Source: Hyphomicrobiales bacterium
Lineage (GTDB): Bacteria > Pseudomonadota > Alphaproteobacteria > Rhizobiales > Aestuariivirgaceae
Length of the DNA stretch: 9,156 nucleotides
Assembly: GCA_025362535.1 (NCBI GenBank)
Contig: JANYGE010000422.1
Location: 1 to 9,156, forward strand
Direction of reading: 5' to 3'
The position numbers and the translations under genes are program-made. Of the stretch, positions 1 to 5,974 are shown piece after piece (positions within the stretch are counted from its first letter, which is position 1; each line of letters opens with the position of its first letter). Under the pieces are notes generated by a model. The model was not told the origin of the DNA. It ran no database searches and was given only the letters and a program-made list of their open reading frames with translations.

Positions 1-835
1 CCTCGCCTTCTATTGCATCCCCCAAAATGATGGGGGTATAGCCAGCGGCGGCGGCAATGCGCGCTGCGGCTTCCAATGATTTTTGCGGCGAAGCAATGCA
101 ATGGGCTTCAGTGTTGGAAAGTTGCTTTGGTGTTTCATCCTTAGCTTCAGCCAAATGGCGGGTGACAGATGCCGGAACATCAACGGAGTATTTCGCTAAG
201 ATCGCGCGGGCTTGAGCAAAGCTCGTGGGGTCCGCCACTGTGGGGCCGGAGGCTACGGCAGCAAGATCATCGCCCGGCACAGCCGAAATAACCAGTGTCA
301 CCACGCGCGCTGGATAAGCCGCAGCGGCCAATCTTCCGCCTTTGATTTTCGAGAGATGTTTGCGCACGCAATTCATTTCATCGATGGGCGCACCGGATTT
401 CAGCAATGCGCGATTGACAGCGCGTTTATCTTCCACACTCACACCTTCAGCTGGCAAGCTCAGCAAAGCTGATCCGCCGCCAGAAATTAACGCAACCACC
501 AAATCATCCCGAGTGAGACCCTGCACCATTTCTAACATGCGGGCCGCAGCCTTGGTTCCAGCAGCATCAGGCACCGGATGGGCGGCCTCAACAATTTCAA
601 TATGATCACATTTCACTGCATGGCCATAACGCGTGACGATCAATCCTTCTACAGGTGCGTAATAATTCAGTTCAAAGGCACGCGCCATGGCAGCCGAGCC
701 CTTGCCAGCCCCCACAACAATCGTGCGGCCTTTCGGCGGCTTTGGCATGAAGAGCGCTAACGTGACATTGGGCAATGCCGCTTTGATGGCGGCATCAAAC
801 ATAGCGCGCATCAAGGCGATTTGCTTTTCACTCAT
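1..835 (-). CDS. Glycerate 2-kinase, MOFRL/GckA-TtuD family (C-terminus missing)
   Basis: Phosphorylates D-glycerate with ATP to 2-phosphoglycerate in the cytoplasm, the last step of glyoxylate/hydroxypyruvate assimilation. The reading frame is open from an ATG at 835 to the left edge, giving 278 residues of a protein usually a little over 400 long, so the C-terminal MOFRL part lies outside. Visible family motifs, in order: VGAGKGSAAM (41-50, with the lysine of the AGK motif), HPVPD (86-90), SGGGSALLSLP (118-128), the stretch around N155 ending in IKGGRLA (164-170), VPGDD (186-190) and SGPTVADPTSF (196-206). The usual SDVPGDD reads SAVPGDD here, a mild variant. Its ATG overlaps the hyi stop codon as ATGA, so the two genes are almost certainly co-transcribed and translationally coupled. 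Databases sometimes call this family hydroxypyruvate reductase; the motifs favour kinase. Family assignment is secure. Confidence 0.93.
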   Translation of the reverse strand, partial: MSEKQIALMRAMFDAAIKAALPNVTLALFMPKPPKGRTIVVGAGKGSAAMARAFELNYYAPVEGLIVTRYGHAVKCDHIEIVEAAHPVPDAAGTKAAARMLEMVQGLTRDDLVVALISGGGSALLSLPAEGVSVEDKRAVNRALLKSGAPIDEMNCVRKHLSKIKGGRLAAAAYPARVVTLVISAVPGDDLAAVASGPTVADPTSFAQARAILAKYSVDVPASVTRHLAEAKDETPKQLSNTEAHCIASPQKSLEAAARIAAAAGYTPIILGDAIEGE

Positions 836-1605
836 AGAGATTTCATCCATTCCAGGCTGTCTTCAGTTTTGCCGCGCGGCCGATATTCGCACCCGATCCA
901 GTTTTCATAGTTCACATTGCGCAAATGCTGAAACAGGAACTCATAATTTATTTCACCAGAGCCCGGTTCATGGCGGCCGGGATTATCGGCAATTTGAATA
1001 TGCCCAATGAGGGGCAGAAGCGCACTGATGGTTGCTGCCAACTCGCCTTCCATGCGCTGCATGTGATAAATATCATATTGCAGTTTAATATTGGGGTGGC
1101 CGCAAGCGGCAATGGCTTTCACGCCATCAGCTGATGTGTTGAGCAGGAAACCCGGCATATCAAAATAATTGATCGGCTCAACCAGCAATTCAATATGTGC
1201 TGCTGCGAGTGCTTCGGCAGCGAAGGCGAGATTTTCGGTCAGCGTGGCCCAGAGCTCCGATTTTGCAATGCCCGTTGGGGCAAGGCCAGCAAGGCAATTG
1301 ATGCGCGGGCACTCTAAGGCGTGGGCATATTCAACGGCACGTTTTACACCTTCTCGAAATTCCTTTTGGCGTTTGGGAAGGCAGGCAATGCCGCGCTCGC
1401 CTTTATCCCAATCGCCTGCGGGCAGATTAAACAAAACTTGCTGTAAGCCATTATCTTTTAGACGGGACACAATTTGGGCGGCAGGAAACGCATAGGGTCC
1501 AACATATTCAACCGCTGCAAAGCCCGCTTTGGCGGCGGCGGCGAAGCGATCTAGGAATGCATAGTCCTGAAACATCATGGAAAGATTGGTGGAAAATTTT
1601 AACAT
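832..1605 (-). CDS. hyi: Hydroxypyruvate isomerase
   Basis: Interconverts hydroxypyruvate and tartronate semialdehyde in the glyoxylate (glycerate) pathway; a cytoplasmic TIM-barrel of the xylose-isomerase-like superfamily. The 257-residue product matches the usual length of about 258 and resembles E. coli Hyi throughout: FSTNLSMMF (4-12), NLPAGDW-KGERGIACLP (60-77), QYDIYHMQRMEGEL (176-189), GHIQIADNPGRHEPG (201-215). The expected metal/catalytic residues E143, D178, Q204 and E240 all fall at E. coli positions. The frame opens further upstream at 1662, but the family begins at MLKF, so the start is placed at 1605. No convincing ribosome-binding site precedes it. It is followed by glycerate kinase with a 4-base overlap. 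The related 2-oxo-tetronate isomerase (OtnI) is an alternative, but the kinase neighbour and close Hyi match favour Hyi. Confidence 0.93.
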   Translation of the reverse strand: MLKFSTNLSMMFQDYAFLDRFAAAAKAGFAAVEYVGPYAFPAAQIVSRLKDNGLQQVLFNLPAGDWDKGERGIACLPKRQKEFREGVKRAVEYAHALECPRINCLAGLAPTGIAKSELWATLTENLAFAAEALAAAHIELLVEPINYFDMPGFLLNTSADGVKAIAACGHPNIKLQYDIYHMQRMEGELAATISALLPLIGHIQIADNPGRHEPGSGEINYEFLFQHLRNVNYENWIGCEYRPRGKTEDSLEWMKSL

Positions 1606-1611
1606 TCTAGC

Positions 1612-1639
1612 ACTGTACTTGATTGCGAAACTTTGACAA
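1612..1639 (-). promoter_or_regulatory. Possible promoter for hyi-glycerate kinase
   Basis: On the minus strand TTGTCA (1639-1634; 5 of 6 to the -35 consensus) and TACAGT (1617-1612; 4 of 6 to the -10) are separated by 16 bases, within the 43-base divergent gap to the ArgE-type gene. A start site 6-7 bases past the -10 would fall at about 1605, on the hyi ATG itself, which fits the missing Shine-Dalgarno and suggests a leaderless message. This rests on consensus matching by eye only. Confidence 0.25.
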
Positions 1640-1648
1640 TAAGGTGGC

Positions 1649-2800
1649 ATGTCAAAATCCATTTCCTATCTCGAAAAACTCATCGCATTTCCCACCGTCA
1701 GCCGTGACAGTAATTTAGATCTTATTGCTTATGTGCAGGGTGTTCTCAAAAATCTGGGTGTTGTGTCCACGCTGGTTCACAATGAAGAAGGCACCAAAGC
1801 CAATCTCTGGGCCACGATTGGCCCTGCTGATGTAGCAGGTGTCGCCCTCTCTGCGCACACCGATGTGGTTCCGGTTGTGGGGCAGAACTGGTCAAGCAAC
1901 CCATTTTTAATGACACAGCGTGAGGGCAAGCTTTATGGGCGCGGCAGCGCTGATATGAAGGGCTTCATTGCAAGTTGTCTCGCCATGGCGGAAGTGGCGG
2001 TGACGCGCAATCTGAAAACACCCCTTCATTTTGCCTTCTCCTATGACGAGGAAATTGGTTGCATTGGGGTTCGGCGTTTACTCGAGATGCTGAAAACATT
2101 GCCGATCCGCCCACGCTTTTGCATTGTGGGAGAGCCCACCATGCTGCAGGTGGTGACGGCGCATAAGGGCAAGCTGGGTTACCGTGTCACGGCTCATGGC
2201 TTGGAAGCCCATTCATCCCTGGCGCCGATTGGCGTCAACGCAATTTATATGGCTTGTGATTTGATTGCGGAGATTCGCCGCATTCAAGCTGATTTAGCTG
2301 CGCATGGCGCGCGCGATGGCGATTATGAAGTAGCCTATACCACTTTGCATGTAGGCAAAATTGCCGGCGGCGTGGCGATGAACATTGTGCCCAATGATGC
2401 CAGCTTTGATTTTGAAATACGTTATTTGCCGCAAGATGATGGCGTGGCCATTGCAGCGCGCATTAAAGCAGCCGCAGAAAAAGTGGCTGCCGGATTCCGC
2501 GCGATCTATCCTGATGCAAGGTTTAGCTTTATGGATTTGCAAAGTTATCCGGCTCTGGATACGCCTGTGGACAGTGATGTGGTGAATTTCGTCCGCGCCC
2601 TGACAGGTGGAAATTCAACCGGCAAAATAACCTTTGGCACCGAAGGTGGATTGTTTCAGAAAGAACTTGGTATTCCAGCAGTAGTTTGCGGGCCAGGCAA
2701 TATCGCGGTGGCACATAAACCTGATGAATATGTTTCAGAGGAGCAGATGCAGCTGTGTGATGAAATGTTGGCGCGGCTGGTGGAGCGCTTGTCCGCTTAA
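1649..2800 (+). CDS. argE: M20-family deacylase, acetylornithine deacetylase (ArgE) type
   Basis: Zinc-dependent cytoplasmic amidohydrolase. ArgE removes acetyl from N2-acetylornithine, while relatives act on other N-acyl amino acids. The 383 residues are full family length. M20 motifs are intact: SAHTDVVPV (68-76; H70 metal, D72 catalytic), GRGSADMKGF (97-106; D102 bridging metal), YDEEIGC (132-138; E134 general base, E135 metal), GEPT (161-164; E162 metal), the dimerisation-domain HKGKLGY and AHSS (172-190), and FGTEGG followed by GPGN...AHKPDEY with H356. An AAGG sequence lies 4 bases before the ATG. It stands alone on the plus strand, convergent with the DUF1028 gene and divergent from hyi, not among other arginine genes. 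A role in catabolic N-deacylation is therefore as plausible as arginine biosynthesis. The family call is firm; the physiological substrate is not. Confidence 0.85.
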   Translation: MSKSISYLEKLIAFPTVSRDSNLDLIAYVQGVLKNLGVVSTLVHNEEGTKANLWATIGPADVAGVALSAHTDVVPVVGQNWSSNPFLMTQREGKLYGRGSADMKGFIASCLAMAEVAVTRNLKTPLHFAFSYDEEIGCIGVRRLLEMLKTLPIRPRFCIVGEPTMLQVVTAHKGKLGYRVTAHGLEAHSSLAPIGVNAIYMACDLIAEIRRIQADLAAHGARDGDYEVAYTTLHVGKIAGGVAMNIVPNDASFDFEIRYLPQDDGVAIAARIKAAAEKVAAGFRAIYPDARFSFMDLQSYPALDTPVDSDVVNFVRALTGGNSTGKITFGTEGGLFQKELGIPAVVCGPGNIAVAHKPDEYVSEEQMQLCDEMLARLVERLSA

Positions 2801-3474
2801 GGATCGCCTGGCACGCCGTAGCTTGGCGCTTGGGTGGGGTCTATGGCGCGTTGCAGATAGGCCCCCATTTGCGGTTTATAATCGGTCCATAATTTCCGCA
2901 GCACGGCGATAGGATTTTCATCATCCCAATCCACACGCAGGCTGACGAGCGGAAAATTTTGTTGGTGATAGACAATCAGTGCTGCCGAGTGAACTGGCCC
3001 CTCCTCGCCTCCCGATGCAAGGCCAGCCTCTAAAGCGCGCAGCAAACGCTCGGCCAAATGCTGATCCGCATTGGCGGCAAAGGCATCGGTCATGGTGGTG
3101 GGCAATGTTGCATGCTTCAATAGGTTTCCAGCAGCAACACAATGCGGCTGTTCAGATACGCCATGGGTGCCCAGAATATGTTGGCCAGACCAACTCGCCG
3201 AATTTCCATGTCTGTCGACAGCTGTGAGTTGGCGATAATCTGTATACGGACGATCATCAATTAATGAATCAATTGAATCCCTTGCGCTCAACCCTTGAGA
3301 CATTAAATCAAGCAGCATGGGGCCTAAATTTGGATCAGTTATATTCTGTGTGGCCACTGCCCCCACACCTGCTCTTGCATGCGGGCAGCGCGCACCAACA
3401 GCAATTGAAGAAGTGGTGATCGCCACCCCGAAGGCCCCTGATTTTGCGCAGTGGCCTGCGATTGAAAATGTCAT
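2797..3474 (-). CDS. DUF1028 family protein (putative Ntn-hydrolase fold)
   Basis: Product of 225 residues with the hallmarks of DUF1028 (COG3342, described as Ntn-hydrolase superfamily, function unknown). The N-terminus reads TFSI followed by GVAITTSSIAVGARCPHARAG and GVGAVATQNI (about 2-45). The C-terminal part has the family-typical LRVDWDDENPIAVLRKLW and ends APSYGVPGDP. If the Ntn fold holds, removal of Met1 would expose T2 as a candidate nucleophile; this is inference. It is last in the minus-strand operon, one base after the Rid-family stop codon, so it depends on the upstream promoter. Its stop codon overlaps that of the convergent ArgE-type gene within a shared TTAA. The operon suggests an amide- or peptide-bond hydrolase acting on a product of the monooxygenase/Rid pair, but no substrate is known. 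Confidence 0.85.
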   Translation of the reverse strand: MTFSIAGHCAKSGAFGVAITTSSIAVGARCPHARAGVGAVATQNITDPNLGPMLLDLMSQGLSARDSIDSLIDDRPYTDYRQLTAVDRHGNSASWSGQHILGTHGVSEQPHCVAAGNLLKHATLPTTMTDAFAANADQHLAERLLRALEAGLASGGEEGPVHSAALIVYHQQNFPLVSLRVDWDDENPIAVLRKLWTDYKPQMGAYLQRAIDPTQAPSYGVPGDP

Positions 3475-3475
3475 G

Positions 3476-3895
3476 TCACTTATCCGGAATAACGGCGGTG
3501 GCTTCGATTTCCACCAGCCATTCAGGCCGCGCCAAGGCGGTGATCACAAGGCCCGTTGAACAGGGAAATACGCCTTTCAGCCACTTGCCCATTTCGCGGT
3601 AAACATCTTGGCGATAGCGCACATCGGTCAGATAAACCACGATGCGGCAGATGTGATCCATATGGCCGCCGGATTCCTCCATCAACATTTTAATATTGGC
3701 CATGGTCTTGGCGGTTTGCGCTATGGCATCGCCCACATGCAGAGATTCACGGCTATCTAAATCCTGGCTCACCTGCCCGCGCACAAACACCATGGTGCCG
3801 CGCGCCACCACAGCTTGGCAGAGATCATTGTCGAGCTTCTGCTCAGGGTAAGTGTCCTTCGTGTTGAACGGACGGATGCGCTTATGTGCGGTCAT
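3476..3895 (-). CDS. RidA/YjgF/UK114 family protein, non-archetypal (lacks the deaminase arginine)
   Basis: Small soluble protein of 139 residues with the Rid fold signatures VARGTMVFVRGQVSQD (30-45), the helix with AQTAKTMANIKMLMEESG (59-76), ICRIVVYLTDVR (82-93) and the C-terminal LVEIEATAV (127-135). Archetypal RidA hydrolyses 2-aminoacrylate-type enamines/imines and uses an arginine in the segment FPARS (R105 in E. coli). Here that segment is FPCST, with serine 113 at the arginine position by my alignment, while the glutamate of EIEA (E131) is kept. It therefore probably belongs to a Rid subfamily without the standard imine deaminase activity, perhaps with another hydrolytic or ligand-binding role. 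Its ATG shares one base with the stop of the HpaB-like gene (TAATG), indicating coupling, and AAAGG lies 10 bases upstream. Family certain, activity unknown. Confidence 0.9.
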   Translation of the reverse strand: MTAHKRIRPFNTKDTYPEQKLDNDLCQAVVARGTMVFVRGQVSQDLDSRESLHVGDAIAQTAKTMANIKMLMEESGGHMDHICRIVVYLTDVRYRQDVYREMGKWLKGVFPCSTGLVITALARPEWLVEIEATAVIPDK

Positions 3896-5361
3896 TATTC
3901 TGCGGCCTTTCTGGGTTCACCCCAAATTCTATTCGACATTCCACCGGCTTTTTGGGCGAATTTCAATGTGCTGTCCCAATCGAAATTGCGATAGACGGCG
4001 GCGGATTGCGCGAAGGGCGGGCTTTGCGCAAAAAGCTGAAAGGTGAGCCTGTGTCCGGCATAATCCGAGTTTAACAAATCGCGCGCCAAGGCCAGAAGTT
4101 TGCGGCGGTCTTCAGCGACCCATTCGTCATTGACCGTATAATATTTGTCCATCCATTTCTTTGTTTCCGGATGATCAAACACGGCACTGTCAGGCGTCAC
4201 ACAGATTTGCCCACCACAGAGTTCGCGCGCAATATGCATCATGCGTGGCAAATTATTGAGGGCATACACACGGCCCGTCATTAATAAGGATTGATTGGGC
4301 ATCATCAAGCCATTGGGGCTTTTCTCGGCCATAGCGACCGAGGCCGTAAGATGGGCATTGATACCTTCGCGCCAGACAGCAAGTTCACTTAATTTTTCTT
4401 GCACGGCTTGCTGTTTATCCAAGCCGGTTTGTTTGGCATTCCATAGAGCCGCCCCAATGATAAGATCAGCATAGGAGAGTGTCCGTTGCACATAGGGGAA
4501 GGCCGAATAGCGGTGCAAAGTGGCACGGATAAATGAGGCCGCCTTGGTGTGCTGATAGAACAACACATCTTCCCACGGAATGAGCACATCATCCAAAATC
4601 ATAATGGTATCGACTTCATCGAATTTATTCGAGAGCGGATAATCGCGTATGGGTGCGCGGGTTGTAAAGCCAGTGCGGCAGATATGTTTCACCCCTTTGG
4701 CATTCATTTTCACGATGCAGCCCAAGGCATATTCCGATAATTTGCTGTCGCCCCAATTGGCGATGGTGGGTTTCAGAAAAGCCTGATTGGCATAGGCAGC
4801 AGCCGTTTCATATTTGGCCCCACGGATTATAATGCCCGCATCAGTTTCCTTCACCACATGCACCAGCATATCAGGGTCTTGATCTTGCGGGCGCTTGGAG
4901 CGATCACCTTTAGGATCAGTATTGGCAGAAACATGAAACGGATCCAGCGCAATAGCACGGTGAATATGGGCTTCAATGTTCTTGGCAAAGCGCGGATCGA
5001 TCTCGTTCAATATGTCTTTGCCATCCCAGAGCGACCACATTTCGCCAATGGTCTCATCACCCATGCGGGTCACAACGCCCCCCACTTCGTGCATCACAGT
5101 ATCAACAGCTTTGCGCTTATCATCCCAATCCTTGGCAACAAAAGGCAGTTTGAGGCCAATGGCATGGCGCTCTTTGCCATCTTCATAGGTCATGGTTTTC
5201 TGAAAAGCCGCTTCATGCTGCATGTCATAAATGCGGGCACGAATATCAACCACTGGCTTGAACATCGGGTGGCGCGTTACATCTTTCACGCGCTCCCCAT
5301 TGATCCAGATTTCGCGGTCATCGCGAATGGACTCACGGTATTGTTCGCCAGTACGGATCAT
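3895..5361 (-). CDS. Flavin-dependent monooxygenase, HpaB/PvcC (4-hydroxyphenylacetate 3-hydroxylase) family
   Basis: Large oxygenase component of a two-component monooxygenase that uses reduced FAD/FMN diffusing from a separate reductase; acyl-CoA-dehydrogenase-like fold. The 488 residues match the family length. Order of parts: N-terminal TGEQYRESI with INGERVKDVTRHPMF (4-34), YDMQHE (45-50), HVVKETDAGIIIRGAKYETAAAYANQ (168-193), YPLSNKFDEVDTIMILDDVLIPWEDVLFY (241-269; family signature), LCGGQICVTP (381-390) and a C-terminal helical region. Aligned from memory with Thermus HpaB, active-site R100 and H142 appear kept as R99 and H143, but Y104 appears replaced by E103, so the substrate is probably not 4-hydroxyphenylacetate. 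AGGGAA sits 7 bases before the ATG and overlaps the stop of the reductase gene. The adjacent reductase is its likely partner. Family assignment strong, substrate open. Confidence 0.9.
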   Translation of the reverse strand: MIRTGEQYRESIRDDREIWINGERVKDVTRHPMFKPVVDIRARIYDMQHEAAFQKTMTYEDGKERHAIGLKLPFVAKDWDDKRKAVDTVMHEVGGVVTRMGDETIGEMWSLWDGKDILNEIDPRFAKNIEAHIHRAIALDPFHVSANTDPKGDRSKRPQDQDPDMLVHVVKETDAGIIIRGAKYETAAAYANQAFLKPTIANWGDSKLSEYALGCIVKMNAKGVKHICRTGFTTRAPIRDYPLSNKFDEVDTIMILDDVLIPWEDVLFYQHTKAASFIRATLHRYSAFPYVQRTLSYADLIIGAALWNAKQTGLDKQQAVQEKLSELAVWREGINAHLTASVAMAEKSPNGLMMPNQSLLMTGRVYALNNLPRMMHIARELCGGQICVTPDSAVFDHPETKKWMDKYYTVNDEWVAEDRRKLLALARDLLNSDYAGHRLTFQLFAQSPPFAQSAAVYRNFDWDSTLKFAQKAGGMSNRIWGEPRKAAE

Positions 5362-5368
5362 GATGCTG

Positions 5369-5374
5369 TTCCCT
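5369..5374 (-). promoter_or_regulatory. Ribosome-binding site of the HpaB-like gene
   Basis: AGGGAA on the minus strand, 7 bases before the ATG at 5361 and overlapping the TAG stop (5375-5373) of the flavin reductase gene. This placement implies translational coupling of reductase and oxygenase. Confidence 0.7.
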
Positions 5375-5903
5375 AGAGTTTGGTAAATTTTCCAAATGCG
5401 CGGTGGCTATAAACCAAGGGTGCCGGACCGCCGTGGATGGCCTGGGTGACCCGGCCAATAAAAATGCGGTGCGTGCCCGCATCGTGATAAGTTTCAAGAT
5501 CGCAGATAAAATTTGCGGCAGCGCCCTCTAACACTGGCAAGCCATAATCATGCAACCACTTGGCTGCAGAAAAATCATAAGCAGCGCCGTGCTCTGGGCG
5601 TCCAGCAAATATTTTAGCAAGGGAAGACTGCGTATCTGAGAGAAGATTTACCGCGAAACGACCGTTTTTCGTGATGGCCTGTTCAATTGGATTTTTACGG
5701 TTGATGCAAGCCAGCAATAATGGCGGCTCAGCCGAGACCGAGGAAACGGCACTCACCGTCAAGCCAAACCGACCGGAACCACCATCACTGGTGATGATGG
5801 ATACGCCAAAGGCAGCGGCGGCCATTGCTTCAACAAAACCTGCGACTGGCGCTATCAGTTTTGTTGCATCTTTCAAATCACTATGTGTCATTGCTTTATT
5901 CAT
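5373..5903 (-). CDS. Flavin reductase family protein (HpaC-like small component)
   Basis: NAD(P)H-dependent FMN/FAD reductase that supplies reduced flavin to the monooxygenase encoded 11 bases downstream. The 176 residues show the split-barrel flavin reductase motifs: FGVSIITSDGG (32-42), RFGLTVSAVSSVSAEPPLLLACINRKNP (45-72, flavin-binding segment), GRFAVNLLSD (81-90), the GTHRIFIGRV motif with its histidine (143-152) and a C-terminal PLVYSHRAFGKF (162-173). It is the first gene of the four-gene minus-strand operon. The start chosen is the ATG at 5903, because GAGAAG lies 7 bases upstream; an in-frame GTG at 5918 overlaps that site and is unlikely, and a second ATG at 5891 has a poorer upstream region. 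RutF and other reductases of the same fold are relatives, but the HpaB neighbour settles the role as partner reductase. Confidence 0.9.
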   Translation of the reverse strand: MNKAMTHSDLKDATKLIAPVAGFVEAMAAAAFGVSIITSDGGSGRFGLTVSAVSSVSAEPPLLLACINRKNPIEQAITKNGRFAVNLLSDTQSSLAKIFAGRPEHGAAYDFSAAKWLHDYGLPVLEGAAANFICDLETYHDAGTHRIFIGRVTQAIHGGPAPLVYSHRAFGKFTKL

Positions 5904-5910
5904 AGCTTTA

Positions 5911-5916
5911 CTTCTC
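5911..5916 (-). promoter_or_regulatory. Ribosome-binding site of the flavin reductase gene
   Basis: GAGAAG on the minus strand, 7 bases before the ATG at 5903. It decides the start in favour of 5903 over the in-frame GTG at 5918, which would overlap the site. Confidence 0.7.
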
Positions 5917-5941
5917 ACGAAAAAAAGAAAATAAGAAATAG

Positions 5942-5974
5942 ATAGTTATGCCATTTTGAATAGTTTTAAACTAT
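5942..5974. promoter_or_regulatory. Probable LysR-type operator in the divergent promoter region
   Basis: A perfect dyad ATAGTTT-T-AAACTAT occupies 5960-5974, matching the LysR-box form T-N11-A with flanking complementarity (ATAG-N7-CTAT). A further half site, ATAGTT, lies 18 bases upstream at 5942-5947. The sites lie in the 69-base gap between the flavin reductase operon (minus) and the LysR gene (plus), and the dyad's last two bases are the first two of the LysR start codon. This arrangement fits one regulator repressing its own gene and controlling the divergent operon. No clear -35/-10 pair stands out for either direction; TAACTA on the minus strand near the 5942 half site could be a -10. 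Confidence 0.6.

Noticed and set aside
1634..1639. TTGACA on the plus strand as the -35 of the ArgE-type gene
   Set aside because: It lies only 10 bases before the ATG, too close to serve that gene as a -35.
1606..1662. Upstream in-frame extension of hyi beginning at 1662 (or a Met at 1650)
   Set aside because: The extra 19 residues overlap the start of the divergent ArgE-type gene and are absent from the family; Hyi proteins begin at MLKF, and the active-site numbering fits only with 1605.
4858..5376. 172-codon open frame on the plus strand inside the HpaB-like gene
   Set aside because: Antisense shadow of a well-supported gene; no recognisable domain and no ribosome-binding context.
2797..5903. 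Assignment as a Rut pyrimidine-degradation operon
   Set aside because: RutC-like and RutF-like families are present, but the oxygenase is HpaB-type rather than luciferase-type RutA, and RutB/D/E are absent.
3895..5903. Assignment as the hpaBC genes of 4-hydroxyphenylacetate degradation
   Set aside because: None of the meta-cleavage hpa genes is nearby, the neighbours are Rid and DUF1028, and one substrate-binding residue appears changed.
5904..5918. GTG start for the flavin reductase at 5918
   Set aside because: It overlaps the GAGAAG ribosome-binding site that is correctly spaced for the ATG at 5903, and it has only a pyrimidine tract upstream.
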